The notes below the pieces were generated by a model. The model searched no databases. It was not told where the DNA came from and saw only the letters and a list, made by a program, of their open reading frames with translations. A program made the translations under genes and the position numbers. A DNA stretch of 62,355 nt from NCBI GenBank assembly GCA_030728985.1, contig JANQYI010000033.1:1-62355 (forward strand), written 5' to 3'. Shown one piece after another: positions 29,434-38,121 of the stretch. Source of the stretch: Burkholderiaceae bacterium. GTDB taxonomy: Bacteria; Pseudomonadota; Gammaproteobacteria; Burkholderiales; Burkholderiaceae_B. How positions within the stretch are numbered: position 1 is the first letter of the stretch; each line of letters starts with the position of its first letter.

Positions 29434-30156
29434 TCAAGCGGTCAGGCCGACCGTCATCCCGCCGCAGACATACAACAGTTGGCCTGTCAAAAATCCTGCT
29501 TTGCGATCCAGAAACATACGGACCACGTGGGCGATTTCCTCTGGTTCGCCAAAGCGTCCCACAGGAATGGATGCCGCGATCTTTTTAGTTTGAGGCAGTT
29601 CCGGCGGATTGCTCGCCAAAAATAAATCTGTCGCAATCGGACCGGGAGCGATCGCGTTGACCGTAATCCCGTCAGCCGCTGTCTCCAGGGCCCAAGTCCT
29701 TGTCATTCCCGCCAAGCCGGCTTTGGTACCGCCATAGATCGTCCTTCCGGACTTTCCGAGGGCGGCGCGACTACCGATATTGACGATTCGACCAAATTTG
29801 TTGGCACGCATGGCCGGCAATACAGCTTGTGTCATGATCAGAGGAGCAATCAAGTTGAGCGACATCATGTCCTCGATTTGTTCGAGTGTGATGTCCTCGA
29901 TCTTGCCGATATGAATCATGCCGGCATTATTGACGAGACTGAGGATGTCTTTTTTAGCGGCCCAGTCAAACGCCGCCTCGCGGGCGCGTTTGGGGTCGCC
30001 GAGATCGACGGATTCGAAAATCTCACCAGGTAATAACTGCGCAGGTGCAGTCCGACTGAAGTTGATGACTTCGTAACCATCTTCGATCAAAGACTGCACC
30101 ACAGCGCGACCAATACCTCGACTTCCTCCGGTCACAAGTGCTGTGGTGCCTTTCAT
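29434..30156 (-). CDS. SDR-family oxidoreductase
   Basis: A 240-residue short-chain dehydrogenase/reductase. The cofactor motif 'ALVTGGSRGIGRAV', 'NNAGMIH' and the catalytic Ser...Tyr-Lys set 'NIGSRAALGKSGRTIYGGTKAG' are present. It is FabG-like, but the housekeeping fabG is at 48544, so this copy is probably catabolic. It follows a Bug protein gene by one base on the same strand, suggesting it acts on the compound that protein captures. It converges on the RraA-family gene. Confidence 0.9.
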   Translation of the reverse strand: MKGTTALVTGGSRGIGRAVVQSLIEDGYEVINFSRTAPAQLLPGEIFESVDLGDPKRAREAAFDWAAKKDILSLVNNAGMIHIGKIEDITLEQIEDMMSLNLIAPLIMTQAVLPAMRANKFGRIVNIGSRAALGKSGRTIYGGTKAGLAGMTRTWALETAADGITVNAIAPGPIATDLFLASNPPELPQTKKIAASIPVGRFGEPEEIAHVVRMFLDRKAGFLTGQLLYVCGGMTVGLTA

Positions 30157-30157
30157 T

Positions 30158-31147
30158 TTATTGCGCCTTGATGTTTCGTTCTTTAATCAGTTTGCCCCAT
30201 TTGGCGCGCTCGCCGGCCTCGAACTTTGCAAGCTCAGCTCCGAACAAGTTGCCAGGAACCGCCGCCAAGCGCTCGTACGCCTGGATGACTTTAGGTGATT
30301 TCAACCCCACACGAGCCGCTTCGATCAACTTGTCCATCACCGGCTGCGGTGTACCTTTTGGCGCGTAGATCGCAAACCAAGCCGTCACATCAAAGCCTTT
30401 GACACCGCTCTCTGCGAAACTGGGCAGCGTCGGCATCAGTGGCGTGCGTTCAAGCGATGTGACAGCAATGCCGCGCACCCTTGAACCGTCTTTGATCTGA
30501 GCGATCGAACCCGACAGGTTATCAAAGAGCAGGTCAATCTGACCGCCAATCAAAGCAGGCATCGAGGCTGACACACCTTTGAAGGGCACGTGCAGCATTT
30601 CCACACCTGCCATGGCCTCAAAATAGGCACCCGTCAAGTGCGGCGAGGAGCCAATGCCCGGCGTACCGTAGCTGAGTTTTTTATCCCCGGCAGCCTTTGC
30701 AGCCTTGAGAACATCCCCTAGGTTTTTCCAAGGTGATTTCACGGATACCACCATCACATTTGGTGTCGTGGACACCAGTGCGATCGGCACCAAGTCTGTT
30801 GAAGGATTAAACTGCATTTGGCTATAGAGAAACGGGTTAATCGCCTGCGTACCAATCGTACCCAGACCGATCGTGTAGCCATCGGGCTTACTGCGGGCGA
30901 CTTGAGCCAAACCTACATTACCGGCTGCACCAGGCTTGTTTTCAACAATCACCGTCTGCTTGAGTGTCGCTTCCATCGCTTGGGCAATCGATCGGCCAAA
31001 CGTGTCCGCAGCACCCGCGGTCGGATAAGGCACAACCAGCGTAACAGGCCGGTTGGGATAGTTTTGCGCATGCGCGACGCCAAGCGTGGCGGCGCTTAGG
31101 GTGACTGCGGCCGCGAGGGCGCGGATAGTGAAACGTGTTGACTTCAT
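30158..31147 (-). CDS. Bug-family (TctC) substrate-binding protein
   Basis: A second, diverged Bug protein of 329 residues. The signal peptide (about residues 1-27) ends at 'GVAHAQNYP'. Motifs 'YPNRPVTLVVPYPTAGAADTFGR', 'IVENKPGAAGNVG' and 'EMLHVPFKGVSAS' are typical. The family Asp-directed pocket usually binds a carboxylate; here the first loop reads 'TAGAAD' against 'AGGPTD' in the other copy, so the ligands probably differ. It is first in a two-gene unit with the SDR and divergent from the acyl-CoA synthetase operon. No cognate permease is present. Confidence 0.93.
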   Translation of the reverse strand: MKSTRFTIRALAAAVTLSAATLGVAHAQNYPNRPVTLVVPYPTAGAADTFGRSIAQAMEATLKQTVIVENKPGAAGNVGLAQVARSKPDGYTIGLGTIGTQAINPFLYSQMQFNPSTDLVPIALVSTTPNVMVVSVKSPWKNLGDVLKAAKAAGDKKLSYGTPGIGSSPHLTGAYFEAMAGVEMLHVPFKGVSASMPALIGGQIDLLFDNLSGSIAQIKDGSRVRGIAVTSLERTPLMPTLPSFAESGVKGFDVTAWFAIYAPKGTPQPVMDKLIEAARVGLKSPKVIQAYERLAAVPGNLFGAELAKFEAGERAKWGKLIKERNIKAQ

Positions 31148-31213
31148 CAGTGATTGCTCCTGTCGTACGCCTTAAAAAAGGCGCTTGTTATTTGTGTTTG
31201 AAGTGCGTGAAAC

Positions 31214-31247
31214 TTAGATCTAAAGTGCATAAATAAGTACTATAGTA
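31214..31247. promoter_or_regulatory. Two palindromes in divergent intergenic region
   Basis: TTAGATCTAA (31214-31223) and TACTATAGTA (31238-31247) are perfect 10-bp palindromes, 14 bases apart, in the 167-bp gap between the divergent Bug and acyl-CoA synthetase genes. A half-like CACTATAG recurs at 31263. They are candidate operators for the GntR regulator encoded in the plus-strand operon. Confidence 0.4.
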
Positions 31248-31314
31248 ATAGCTCTACAAAGCCACTATAGCAGCACAATGTCTGCTCAAGCGCAAAGTTC
31301 CTCTGAGACAATTC

Positions 31315-32910
31315 ATGTATTTTTCTGAACGCATGGCCGCACTGGCCAAGAGCCATGGTCAACACCCCGCACTGATCGACCGGGATGTCACGACCACATT
31401 TGCCGAACTGCATACGCAATCCTTACAACTCGCGGGCAACTTCGCCCGACAAGGCATCGGTCCCAAGGACCGCGTCGCAGTCTGGCTACCCAATTGTCTA
31501 GCTTGGCTACAAACCTTCCTTGCGTGCGCACATCTCGGCGCGACAGTCCTCGCGGTCAACACTCGCTTTCGCAGCCAAGAGGTCGCCGATATCGTCGGTC
31601 GCGGTCAAGCGGACTGGTTACTCATGTGGCCCGACTTCAAAGGCATTGCGTTTGCAGACATTTTGGCCGATGTTCCCACCGAGGTTCTGTCCAGACTGCG
31701 CGCCATCATCACGCTGGGCGACACCCAAGGAGCCGCCACGCAAGCTATTGCCGCGCGAGGCTACAAGATCCTGGACTACCAGAACTTGCTCGACACCGCG
31801 TGCGCTGCTCCGCCAGCGATTGGAAACGCTGGTGTACTCTGTTTTACAACCTCGGGCACCACCTCTTTACCCAAATTCGTCTTGCACGATCAGACCACCT
31901 TGATCAAACATGGTGAGGTCATGCAGCAAGCCTATGGCTACGACGCCAACAGTCGTATTTTGGCGAGCGCACCCTTTTGCGGCGCCTTTGGCTTTTCCAC
32001 ACTCACGGGCGGGCTTGTGACGGGATGCACAACGGTCAGCGAACCTGTAACAGACACGCTCAGCACGTTGGCACAAATCCGTAAGCATCGCGTGACCCAC
32101 ACCTATGCCAACAACGAGTCGATTTTGAAACTCTTCGAGATGGCCGCCTCACCGACTGATTTTGAAAGTTGCAAGCTGTTTGGCTTTGCGAGCTTTTCTC
32201 CTGCGATCAATAGTTTGCTCGAACAAGCTGAGCGCAATCACGTCGGGCTCACGGGACTATACGGCTCAAGCGAACTGCAAGCCTTGGTCGCTGCGCAACC
32301 CACCGACGAATCGCAAGGCGATACCAGTGTGCGCTACCTTTCTGGCGGTCGCTTAATCCATCCCGAGGCGCGCGTGCGAACGTCAGATCCAGAGACCGGA
32401 CAAGTACTCAAACAAGGCGAATCTGGCGAGATCGAAATTTTCAGCCCCAGCCGTATGGTGGGTTATCTGGATCAGCCTGAAGCCACAGCCAAAGCAATCA
32501 CTGCTGATGGTTTCTTTAAGACCGGCGACTTAGGCTATGCATTGAGTGAGCGTCAATTCGTATTCCAAACCCGTATGGGTGACTCGATGCGCCTCTCTGG
32601 CTTTCTGGTCAACCCCGCCGAAATCGAACAGGCTGTGGAAAAGCTGCCGGGCATCAAAGCCTGTCAGGTTGTAGGAGGCACCCTTGGCACTAAAATCTTG
32701 CCGGTCGCCTTTGTGATGTTGCAAGACGGTGCGCAAGGCGATTCGACTGGCTGGACTCAAGCATGTAAGCGCGTGATGGCGGGCTATAAAGTACCTGTAC
32801 ATTTTGAGGTCGTCACGGTTTTTCCCTCAGTCGAAAGCGCGAATGCCGTCAAAATCCAAAAGAATAAATTACGCGATATGGCCGATGCCTTATTGGCTGC
32901 GCACGCATGA
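31315..32910 (+). CDS. Acyl-CoA synthetase, class I adenylate-forming enzyme
   Basis: A 531-residue AMP-forming ligase that would activate an organic acid as its CoA ester. The P-loop is 'FTTSGTTSLPKF', with Ser where most members have Gly. 'GLYGSSELQALVA', 'FFKTGDLGYAL' and the C-terminal 'VKIQKNKLR' with K513 follow. The acid is unknown; fatty, aryl or branched short-chain acids are all possible. It is the first gene of a five-gene operon; its stop overlaps the GntR start by four bases. The preceding ribosome site is weak. Confidence 0.9.
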   Translation: MYFSERMAALAKSHGQHPALIDRDVTTTFAELHTQSLQLAGNFARQGIGPKDRVAVWLPNCLAWLQTFLACAHLGATVLAVNTRFRSQEVADIVGRGQADWLLMWPDFKGIAFADILADVPTEVLSRLRAIITLGDTQGAATQAIAARGYKILDYQNLLDTACAAPPAIGNAGVLCFTTSGTTSLPKFVLHDQTTLIKHGEVMQQAYGYDANSRILASAPFCGAFGFSTLTGGLVTGCTTVSEPVTDTLSTLAQIRKHRVTHTYANNESILKLFEMAASPTDFESCKLFGFASFSPAINSLLEQAERNHVGLTGLYGSSELQALVAAQPTDESQGDTSVRYLSGGRLIHPEARVRTSDPETGQVLKQGESGEIEIFSPSRMVGYLDQPEATAKAITADGFFKTGDLGYALSERQFVFQTRMGDSMRLSGFLVNPAEIEQAVEKLPGIKACQVVGGTLGTKILPVAFVMLQDGAQGDSTGWTQACKRVMAGYKVPVHFEVVTVFPSVESANAVKIQKNKLRDMADALLAAHA

Positions 32911-33653
32911 AGCAAGCACCCGGCCTCCTCTATGCAAGAAGTCCACAACCCTTGTATTTGCAGGTGGCCGCGATCGTTCGGCGCAATATCGAACGCGGAG
33001 TCTGGCCACGTGGTCATCAAGTGCCCGCACTGGAAACGCTCGTCGACACACTCGGCGTCTCGCGTGCCACTGTCAGGCAAGCGTTTGGTCTCTTGGAGCG
33101 CGAAGGTCTGATACACCGCTCCAGAGGTTCAGGCACCTATGTCAACGAGAATATTCCAGAAACGCATAAGCTCACACTCCCTAAAACGTGGGCCGATACC
33201 GTCGCGCTCTCAAAGGCGCTTGGCACCACGACCCTGATGGAGTCCAATGCCGATGTGCCGCTCCCTCTGCTCGGCATGGAGTGTCCTTTTCAAACAAATG
33301 GACGCTTCCAGTATTTGAGACGAATTCACACCACCTCGTCGGGTCCTTTTTGTTATACCGAAATGTATCTCGAACGCGATATTTACCGTCAACATCCGGC
33401 GCGCTATCGTCACTCGACCGTCGCGCCTATTTTGCATGAATTACATGGTGACAAACTGACCCATGCCGGACAGTTACTCACCATTATCGAAGCCGGCGCA
33501 GACTCCGCCGAGGCCCTGCACTTACCTCTTTCCGCACCCGTCGCCGAAATGCGCAGATATGCCTGCATCGGTGAGCAGGTGGTGTATTTTGCGCGACTAG
33601 AGATCCCGACGCGCTATGTGCAGATGAAATTTGATCTTCTTGGAAATCAATAA
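32907..33653 (+). CDS. GntR-family regulator, HutC/UTRA subfamily
   Basis: A 248-residue transcription factor. The N-terminal winged helix (about residues 12-75) includes 'PALETLVDTLGVSRATVRQAFGLLEREGLIHRSRGSGTYV'-type GntR spacing, read here as 'SRATVRQAFGLLEREGLI'. The C-terminal ligand-binding UTRA domain spans about 95-245. HutC-type regulators usually repress their operon until an effector binds. It is the second gene of the operon it presumably controls, coupled on both sides: four-base overlap upstream, and the next ATG directly follows its TAA. Confidence 0.9.
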   Translation: MKQAPGLLYARSPQPLYLQVAAIVRRNIERGVWPRGHQVPALETLVDTLGVSRATVRQAFGLLEREGLIHRSRGSGTYVNENIPETHKLTLPKTWADTVALSKALGTTTLMESNADVPLPLLGMECPFQTNGRFQYLRRIHTTSSGPFCYTEMYLERDIYRQHPARYRHSTVAPILHELHGDKLTHAGQLLTIIEAGADSAEALHLPLSAPVAEMRRYACIGEQVVYFARLEIPTRYVQMKFDLLGNQ

Positions 33654-34832
33654 ATGTTCAATCCTGATTCGCTGAAGTTACCTTTTTTCGATCACAGCCA
33701 TCGCGCACTTTACGCTGACGCCAAAACCTGGGCGAGCGCAGCCCTACCAAATCGCGTGCATACCGGCAACGTCGACGAACACTGCATCAAGCTTACGCGA
33801 CAAATGGGCGAGGCAGGTTGGCTAAGGTATTGCGTACCTGCTGAATATGGTGGCGCGCTTACTGAGCTCGACTCACGCAGCATATGCCTGCTGCGTCAGA
33901 CGCTCGGCTATTACGATGGTCTGGCCGACTTCGCTTTTGTCATGCAGGGCTTGGGAAGCGGGCCGATCTCCCTGTTTGGTTCCGAGGCGCTTAAACAAAA
34001 GTATCTGCCCCATGTCGCTTCTGGAAAAATGCTAGCTGCTTTTGCGCTCTCGGAGCCCGAGGCAGGTTCTGATGTGGCCGCCATGACGACACGCGCCACG
34101 CGAACGACGCAGGGCTATCGACTCAATGGCGTCAAGACCTGGATTTCCAACGCGGATATCGCCGACTTTTATACGGTCTTTGCTCAAGTTGAAAACGATG
34201 AAGCCGAGGGCGTCACCGCTTTTGTGGTCGATGCCGATACACCCGGACTGCAAGTCACCGAGCGTTTTGATGTCTGCGCCCCCCACCCGATCGGGACACT
34301 GACTTTTACGGATTGTGACATCCCTGTCACACAGCGTATTGGTCAAGCCGGCAAAGGCTTCAAAGTCGCGATGCAAAATCTCGATGTCTTTCGCGCTTCG
34401 GTCGGCGCCGCAGCACTAGGCTTTGCCGAAGCCGCACTCGACATGGGGATTGCGCGCGCGACCACTCGATCAATGTTTGGCGCGACGCTGGCCGATCTGC
34501 AAATGACACAGGCTGCGATTGGTGACATGAGCACAGAGATCGATGCGGCCACCTTGCTCATTTATCGAGCGGCTTGGGAGCGCGATGTACTCAAACAACG
34601 TACGACAAAATCTGCAGCGATGGCCAAAATGTTCGCGACCGAATCCGCACAACGCGTGATCGACCGCTGCGTGCAGTTACATGGTGGTTTGGGTGTCAAA
34701 GTCGGCCACCCCATGGAAATGTTGTATCGTGAAATCAGAGCGTTGCGCATTTACGAGGGGGCGACCGAAGTCCAGCAAGTCATCATCGCGCGCGAAACAA
34801 TGAAAAATAAAACTGGAGGAGTAACAGAATGA
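33654..34832 (+). CDS. Acyl-CoA dehydrogenase
   Basis: A 392-residue flavoprotein. The family motifs 'FALSEPEAGSDVAAM', 'GVKTWISNADIAD', 'QLHGGLGVKVGHPMEMLYRE' and 'RIYEGATEVQQVIIAR' are in the expected order. It should introduce an alpha-beta double bond into the acyl-CoA made by the operon's synthetase and pass electrons to ETF. ETF-QO is encoded at 12338. Short/branched-chain specificity is possible but not shown. Its start follows the GntR stop without a gap, and its stop overlaps the ThDP-enzyme start by four bases. Confidence 0.94.
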   Translation: MFNPDSLKLPFFDHSHRALYADAKTWASAALPNRVHTGNVDEHCIKLTRQMGEAGWLRYCVPAEYGGALTELDSRSICLLRQTLGYYDGLADFAFVMQGLGSGPISLFGSEALKQKYLPHVASGKMLAAFALSEPEAGSDVAAMTTRATRTTQGYRLNGVKTWISNADIADFYTVFAQVENDEAEGVTAFVVDADTPGLQVTERFDVCAPHPIGTLTFTDCDIPVTQRIGQAGKGFKVAMQNLDVFRASVGAAALGFAEAALDMGIARATTRSMFGATLADLQMTQAAIGDMSTEIDAATLLIYRAAWERDVLKQRTTKSAAMAKMFATESAQRVIDRCVQLHGGLGVKVGHPMEMLYREIRALRIYEGATEVQQVIIARETMKNKTGGVTE

Positions 34833-36391
34833 ACGGTTCAGAGGCCATGGTACACACCCTGCTCGCAGGGGATGTTGATGTGTGTTTTGCCAATCCTGGC
34901 ACGTCCGAGATGCACTTCGTCTCCGCGCTCGACCGCGCGCGCGGAATGCGCTGCGTTTTGGGGTTATTTGAAGGCGTCGCGAGTGGTGCAGCCGACGGTT
35001 ATTACCGCATGGCGGAAAAACCTGCCGCAACGCTCTTGCATCTGGGCCCTGGCTTGGGCAATGCGCTTGCCAACATCCATAACGCGAAACGCGCCTACTC
35101 CGGCATGGTCAACATTGTTGGTCAGCATGCGTGGGATCACATCCATAACAACGCGCCGCTGAATTCCGATGTCGAGGCGGTCGCACGTCCCATGTCCAAC
35201 TGGGTCAAAACCACCATGTCGTCCGCAGCCGCCCCACTGGACACCGCTGAGGCGATCTCGCAAGCGCGCAGCACCCCAGGGCGTATTGCCACGCTGGTCC
35301 TACCCGCCAACTGTGCTTGGGAGCCCTCCGACCCGGGACATTATTCGACCGCACCTGCTCAAACAGCTGCGGCCCCCCTCGCTGAGACCATCGTCGCCCT
35401 TGCGCGCCTTTTGTCTGACCGAAAAACTGCTGAAGCTACAACGCTCTTGCTCGGCGGACGGGCCCTGCGCGCGCGCGAAGCCACGCTCGCTGGAAAAATC
35501 GCCGCGCACACGGGTTGCAAGTTGGCCTCTGAACCTCGCAATCCACGCATGGAGCGAGGTCGCGGTCGCGTCAACATCGCGCCACTACCCTTTCCAGTCG
35601 ATGGCGCGGTCGCAATGCTCAAAGACACCAAGCATTTGGTCTTGGTCGGTAGCGCCCCGCCTGTGGCATTTTTTGCCTACCCCAACAAGCCGCGCATGAT
35701 CAAGCAGCCTGACTGCGAAGTCCTGACTCTGGCGACCCTGACGCACGATATCGAGGCGAGCTTGCAAGCGTTAGTCGATGCGCTGGGTGCGCAAAACACG
35801 GCACCTGCTCAAGTGTCTAATGGGCCCATCATTACCGACCTTCCCACCGGCGCTCCGATCGCCGAACACATCGGCACCGTCATCGCAGCACTACTGCCCG
35901 AAAACGCCATCATGGTGGACGAAGCTGTGACTACGGGTCGCCAGTTTGCCAAGGTCACGCCTCAAGCGGCGCCACATGACTGCATTGACATCACGGGCGG
36001 CGCGATTGGCTGGGGCATGTCGGCGGCGGTCGGTGCCGCGGTCGCTTGTCCGGATCGCAAGGTCTTCGCCTTTCTCGGGGATGGTAGCGCGATGTACACC
36101 GTACAGGGGCTGTGGTCGATGGCGCGTGAAAATCTCGATGTCACGGTCGTGATTTTTGCCAATCGCTCCTACAAGATTTTGCGAGGTGAGCTGGCGAATA
36201 TGGGCGGTCCTGAGGCGGGCGACAACGCCCGCCGCATGCTCGACCTCGATCAGCCATTTTTGGACTGGGTATCGATCGCACGTGGGCATGGCGTCCCGGG
36301 CGTACAAGTCAACACGCTCGAGGGCTTTGCGGAGGCGATGCGTATCGCTGCCAAAGAAAAAGGTCCCCGCTTGATAGAACTGGTGATGTAA
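34829..36391 (+). CDS. Thiamine-diphosphate enzyme, acetolactate synthase large-subunit-like
   Basis: A 520-residue ThDP enzyme of the benzoylformate decarboxylase / acetolactate synthase superfamily. E27 in 'NPGTSEMHF' is the cofactor-activating Glu. 'GQHAWDHIHNNAPL' carries His residues in the active-site region. The Mg-ThDP motif starts at 'GDGSAMYT' near residue 417 and ends at 'FANRSYKIL'. It is the form often called IlvX or acetolactate synthase homologue, without a small regulatory subunit gene nearby. A 2-oxoacid decarboxylase or carboligase role in the operon is likelier than branched-chain amino acid synthesis. It is coupled to the acyl-CoA dehydrogenase. Confidence 0.88.
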   Translation: MNGSEAMVHTLLAGDVDVCFANPGTSEMHFVSALDRARGMRCVLGLFEGVASGAADGYYRMAEKPAATLLHLGPGLGNALANIHNAKRAYSGMVNIVGQHAWDHIHNNAPLNSDVEAVARPMSNWVKTTMSSAAAPLDTAEAISQARSTPGRIATLVLPANCAWEPSDPGHYSTAPAQTAAAPLAETIVALARLLSDRKTAEATTLLLGGRALRAREATLAGKIAAHTGCKLASEPRNPRMERGRGRVNIAPLPFPVDGAVAMLKDTKHLVLVGSAPPVAFFAYPNKPRMIKQPDCEVLTLATLTHDIEASLQALVDALGAQNTAPAQVSNGPIITDLPTGAPIAEHIGTVIAALLPENAIMVDEAVTTGRQFAKVTPQAAPHDCIDITGGAIGWGMSAAVGAAVACPDRKVFAFLGDGSAMYTVQGLWSMARENLDVTVVIFANRSYKILRGELANMGGPEAGDNARRMLDLDQPFLDWVSIARGHGVPGVQVNTLEGFAEAMRIAAKEKGPRLIELVM

Positions 36392-36428
36392 CAAGATCAC
36401 AACCACCCGCACATTAGGAGTTCAAGAC

Positions 36429-37487
36429 ATGAAATGCTACTGCGTGATGAATTTCAAAGAACCGCTTGGCTTGATGGAAATGGAAACACCCACCCCAACC
36501 GGTACCCAGGTACTGGTCGAGGTGCGCGCCGCGGGTGTTTGCCACAGTGATATTCACTTTTGGGAAGGGAGTTACGACCTTGGCAATGGTCGTAGCCTCT
36601 TACTCAAGGATCGTGGCATTAAATTACCCATGACCATGGGCCACGAGACTGCGGGTACTGTTGTGGCCTTGGGGGCTGAGGCGACTGGCGTCGAAAAAGG
36701 TCGTAACTATCTGGTCTATCCATGGATTGGTTGCCGTCAATGCCCCGCCTGCCTGGACGGCCTGGAGAATCATTGCTCCGCTCCACAATACCTCGGCGTG
36801 CAGCGACCGGGTGGTTATGCCGATCACCTCTTGGTGCCACATCCACGCTATCTGATCGATATCGGTGACATGGACCCAGCCGAAATCGCCCCTTATGCCT
36901 GCTCAGGTCTGACCACTTACAGCGCGCTCAACAAAGTCGGCGCCAACATCTTCCAGAAACATCCCATCGTGATCCTGGGTGCGGGTGGACTGGGCTTAAT
37001 GTGTCTGGCGTTGGTCAAGGCCCTGAAGGGCGTCGGCGCGATCGTGGTGGATATCGATCCCGCCAAGCGACAGGCCGCACTCGAAGCGGGCGCCCTCGCC
37101 GTGGTAGATGGCGCAGCACCTGACGCCGCACAACAAATCATTGCGGCTAATGGTGGCAAACTGGTTCAGGCCATGATCGATCTCGTCGGTGCCCCCGCCA
37201 CAACATCCCTGGGCTTTGACATCTTGATCAAAGGGGGCAAGCTCGTCATCGTCGGCCTGTTTGGTGGCGGCGCGTCTTGGCCGATTGCCTTTATTCCGAT
37301 GAAAGCCTTGCAGATTCTTGGCAGCTATACCGGTTCGCTGGACGAGCTGACTGCGTTGTTAAAACTCGTCAAAGATAAAAAGATCACACCTATTCCGGTG
37401 CACACACACCCTCTTGCTGAGGCAGATAAGGTGTTGACCTCATTACGCGAAGGCAAGGTCACCGGTCGCGCTGTGTTGACCGCATAA
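36429..37487 (+). CDS. Zinc-dependent alcohol dehydrogenase (MDR family)
   Basis: A 352-residue medium-chain dehydrogenase. Catalytic zinc ligands are C38-H39 and H72-E73 ('GHETAG'). Structural zinc is held by C102, C105, C108 and C116. The NAD-binding Rossmann motif is 'ILGAGGLGLMCLALV'. It resembles enzymes oxidising secondary or omega-hydroxy alcohols such as 6-hydroxyhexanoate dehydrogenase; the substrate is unknown. It is the last gene of the operon, 37 bp after the ThDP enzyme, and could interconvert the aldehyde released by that enzyme. It has its own AGGAG site. Confidence 0.92.
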   Translation: MKCYCVMNFKEPLGLMEMETPTPTGTQVLVEVRAAGVCHSDIHFWEGSYDLGNGRSLLLKDRGIKLPMTMGHETAGTVVALGAEATGVEKGRNYLVYPWIGCRQCPACLDGLENHCSAPQYLGVQRPGGYADHLLVPHPRYLIDIGDMDPAEIAPYACSGLTTYSALNKVGANIFQKHPIVILGAGGLGLMCLALVKALKGVGAIVVDIDPAKRQAALEAGALAVVDGAAPDAAQQIIAANGGKLVQAMIDLVGAPATTSLGFDILIKGGKLVIVGLFGGGASWPIAFIPMKALQILGSYTGSLDELTALLKLVKDKKITPIPVHTHPLAEADKVLTSLREGKVTGRAVLTA

Positions 37488-37512
37488 CATCAAGCATGGC
37501 ATACGCTTTTTG

Positions 37513-38121
37513 TCATCCTGCTGCTTTGGCTGGCTGAAAGCGTTGCAATGCGACCAAGACTTGGCGGGTGGTTAAAGGCCGCCCGGCCAGATGTTCTGAC
37601 AAGCGCTCACGCAAACTCGCACGTAACTCAGGCTCACCTTGCGCATCTTCAAAATCCGGCTCTTCGGCATCTAGGCCGTAGCCCGTTTCCTTAAGCAAAA
37701 TCCATTCAAAACGTCGTAAAGCACCTGCCGCAGCTTGACCTGCCGCGAGCCGTTGCAACGCGATCACATACGCGTCAAACAAGCCGGGGTGAGGGTCCTC
37801 GCGTGGCAACAAGCGAAATAACAACTCGTTCATATACCAGCATGACATCATGGCAGCACCCGGCAAGGGGTGCACGCCCGCACATTCAGCGCGTGTCAGA
37901 GTTTTCATTTCACCAGCGCCTGTCCAGGACAACAACAGAGGCTGAAACACCGATAGCGCAGGTCGCAAGACTGAATGGGGACGTTTAGCCCCTTTGGCGA
38001 CCATGCTGACCCAGCCGTGGTCTCTTGAAAAGGCTTGAACAATCAGAGAGGTTTCACGCCAGGCCGTTGCGTGCAACACGTAGCCTGGTGTTTCGAGGAC
38101 ACGAAGGACGCGTCTACTCAT
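37513..38121 (-). CDS. recO: DNA repair protein RecO (short form)
   Basis: A 202-residue recombination mediator that loads RecA with RecR on SSB-coated DNA. The N-terminal OB fold 'YVLHATAWRETSLIVQAFSRDHG' and the middle helical part ('YMNELLFRLLPREDPHPGLFDAY', 'LRRFEWILLKETGYGL') are clear. It is about 40 residues shorter than E. coli RecO (242): the part between 'LDAEEPDF' and the C-terminal 'RPLTTRQVLVALQRF' is compressed, and no zinc-finger cysteines are visible. Its start overlaps the end of era by eight bases. Confidence 0.9.
   Translation of the reverse strand: MSRRVLRVLETPGYVLHATAWRETSLIVQAFSRDHGWVSMVAKGAKRPHSVLRPALSVFQPLLLSWTGAGEMKTLTRAECAGVHPLPGAAMMSCWYMNELLFRLLPREDPHPGLFDAYVIALQRLAAGQAAAGALRRFEWILLKETGYGLDAEEPDFEDAQGEPELRASLRERLSEHLAGRPLTTRQVLVALQRFQPAKAAG

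Noticed and set aside
34829-36391. Calling this the biosynthetic acetolactate synthase IlvB
   Set aside because: No ilvN or ilvC nearby, catabolic operon context, and an N-terminus typical of the IlvX-like group.
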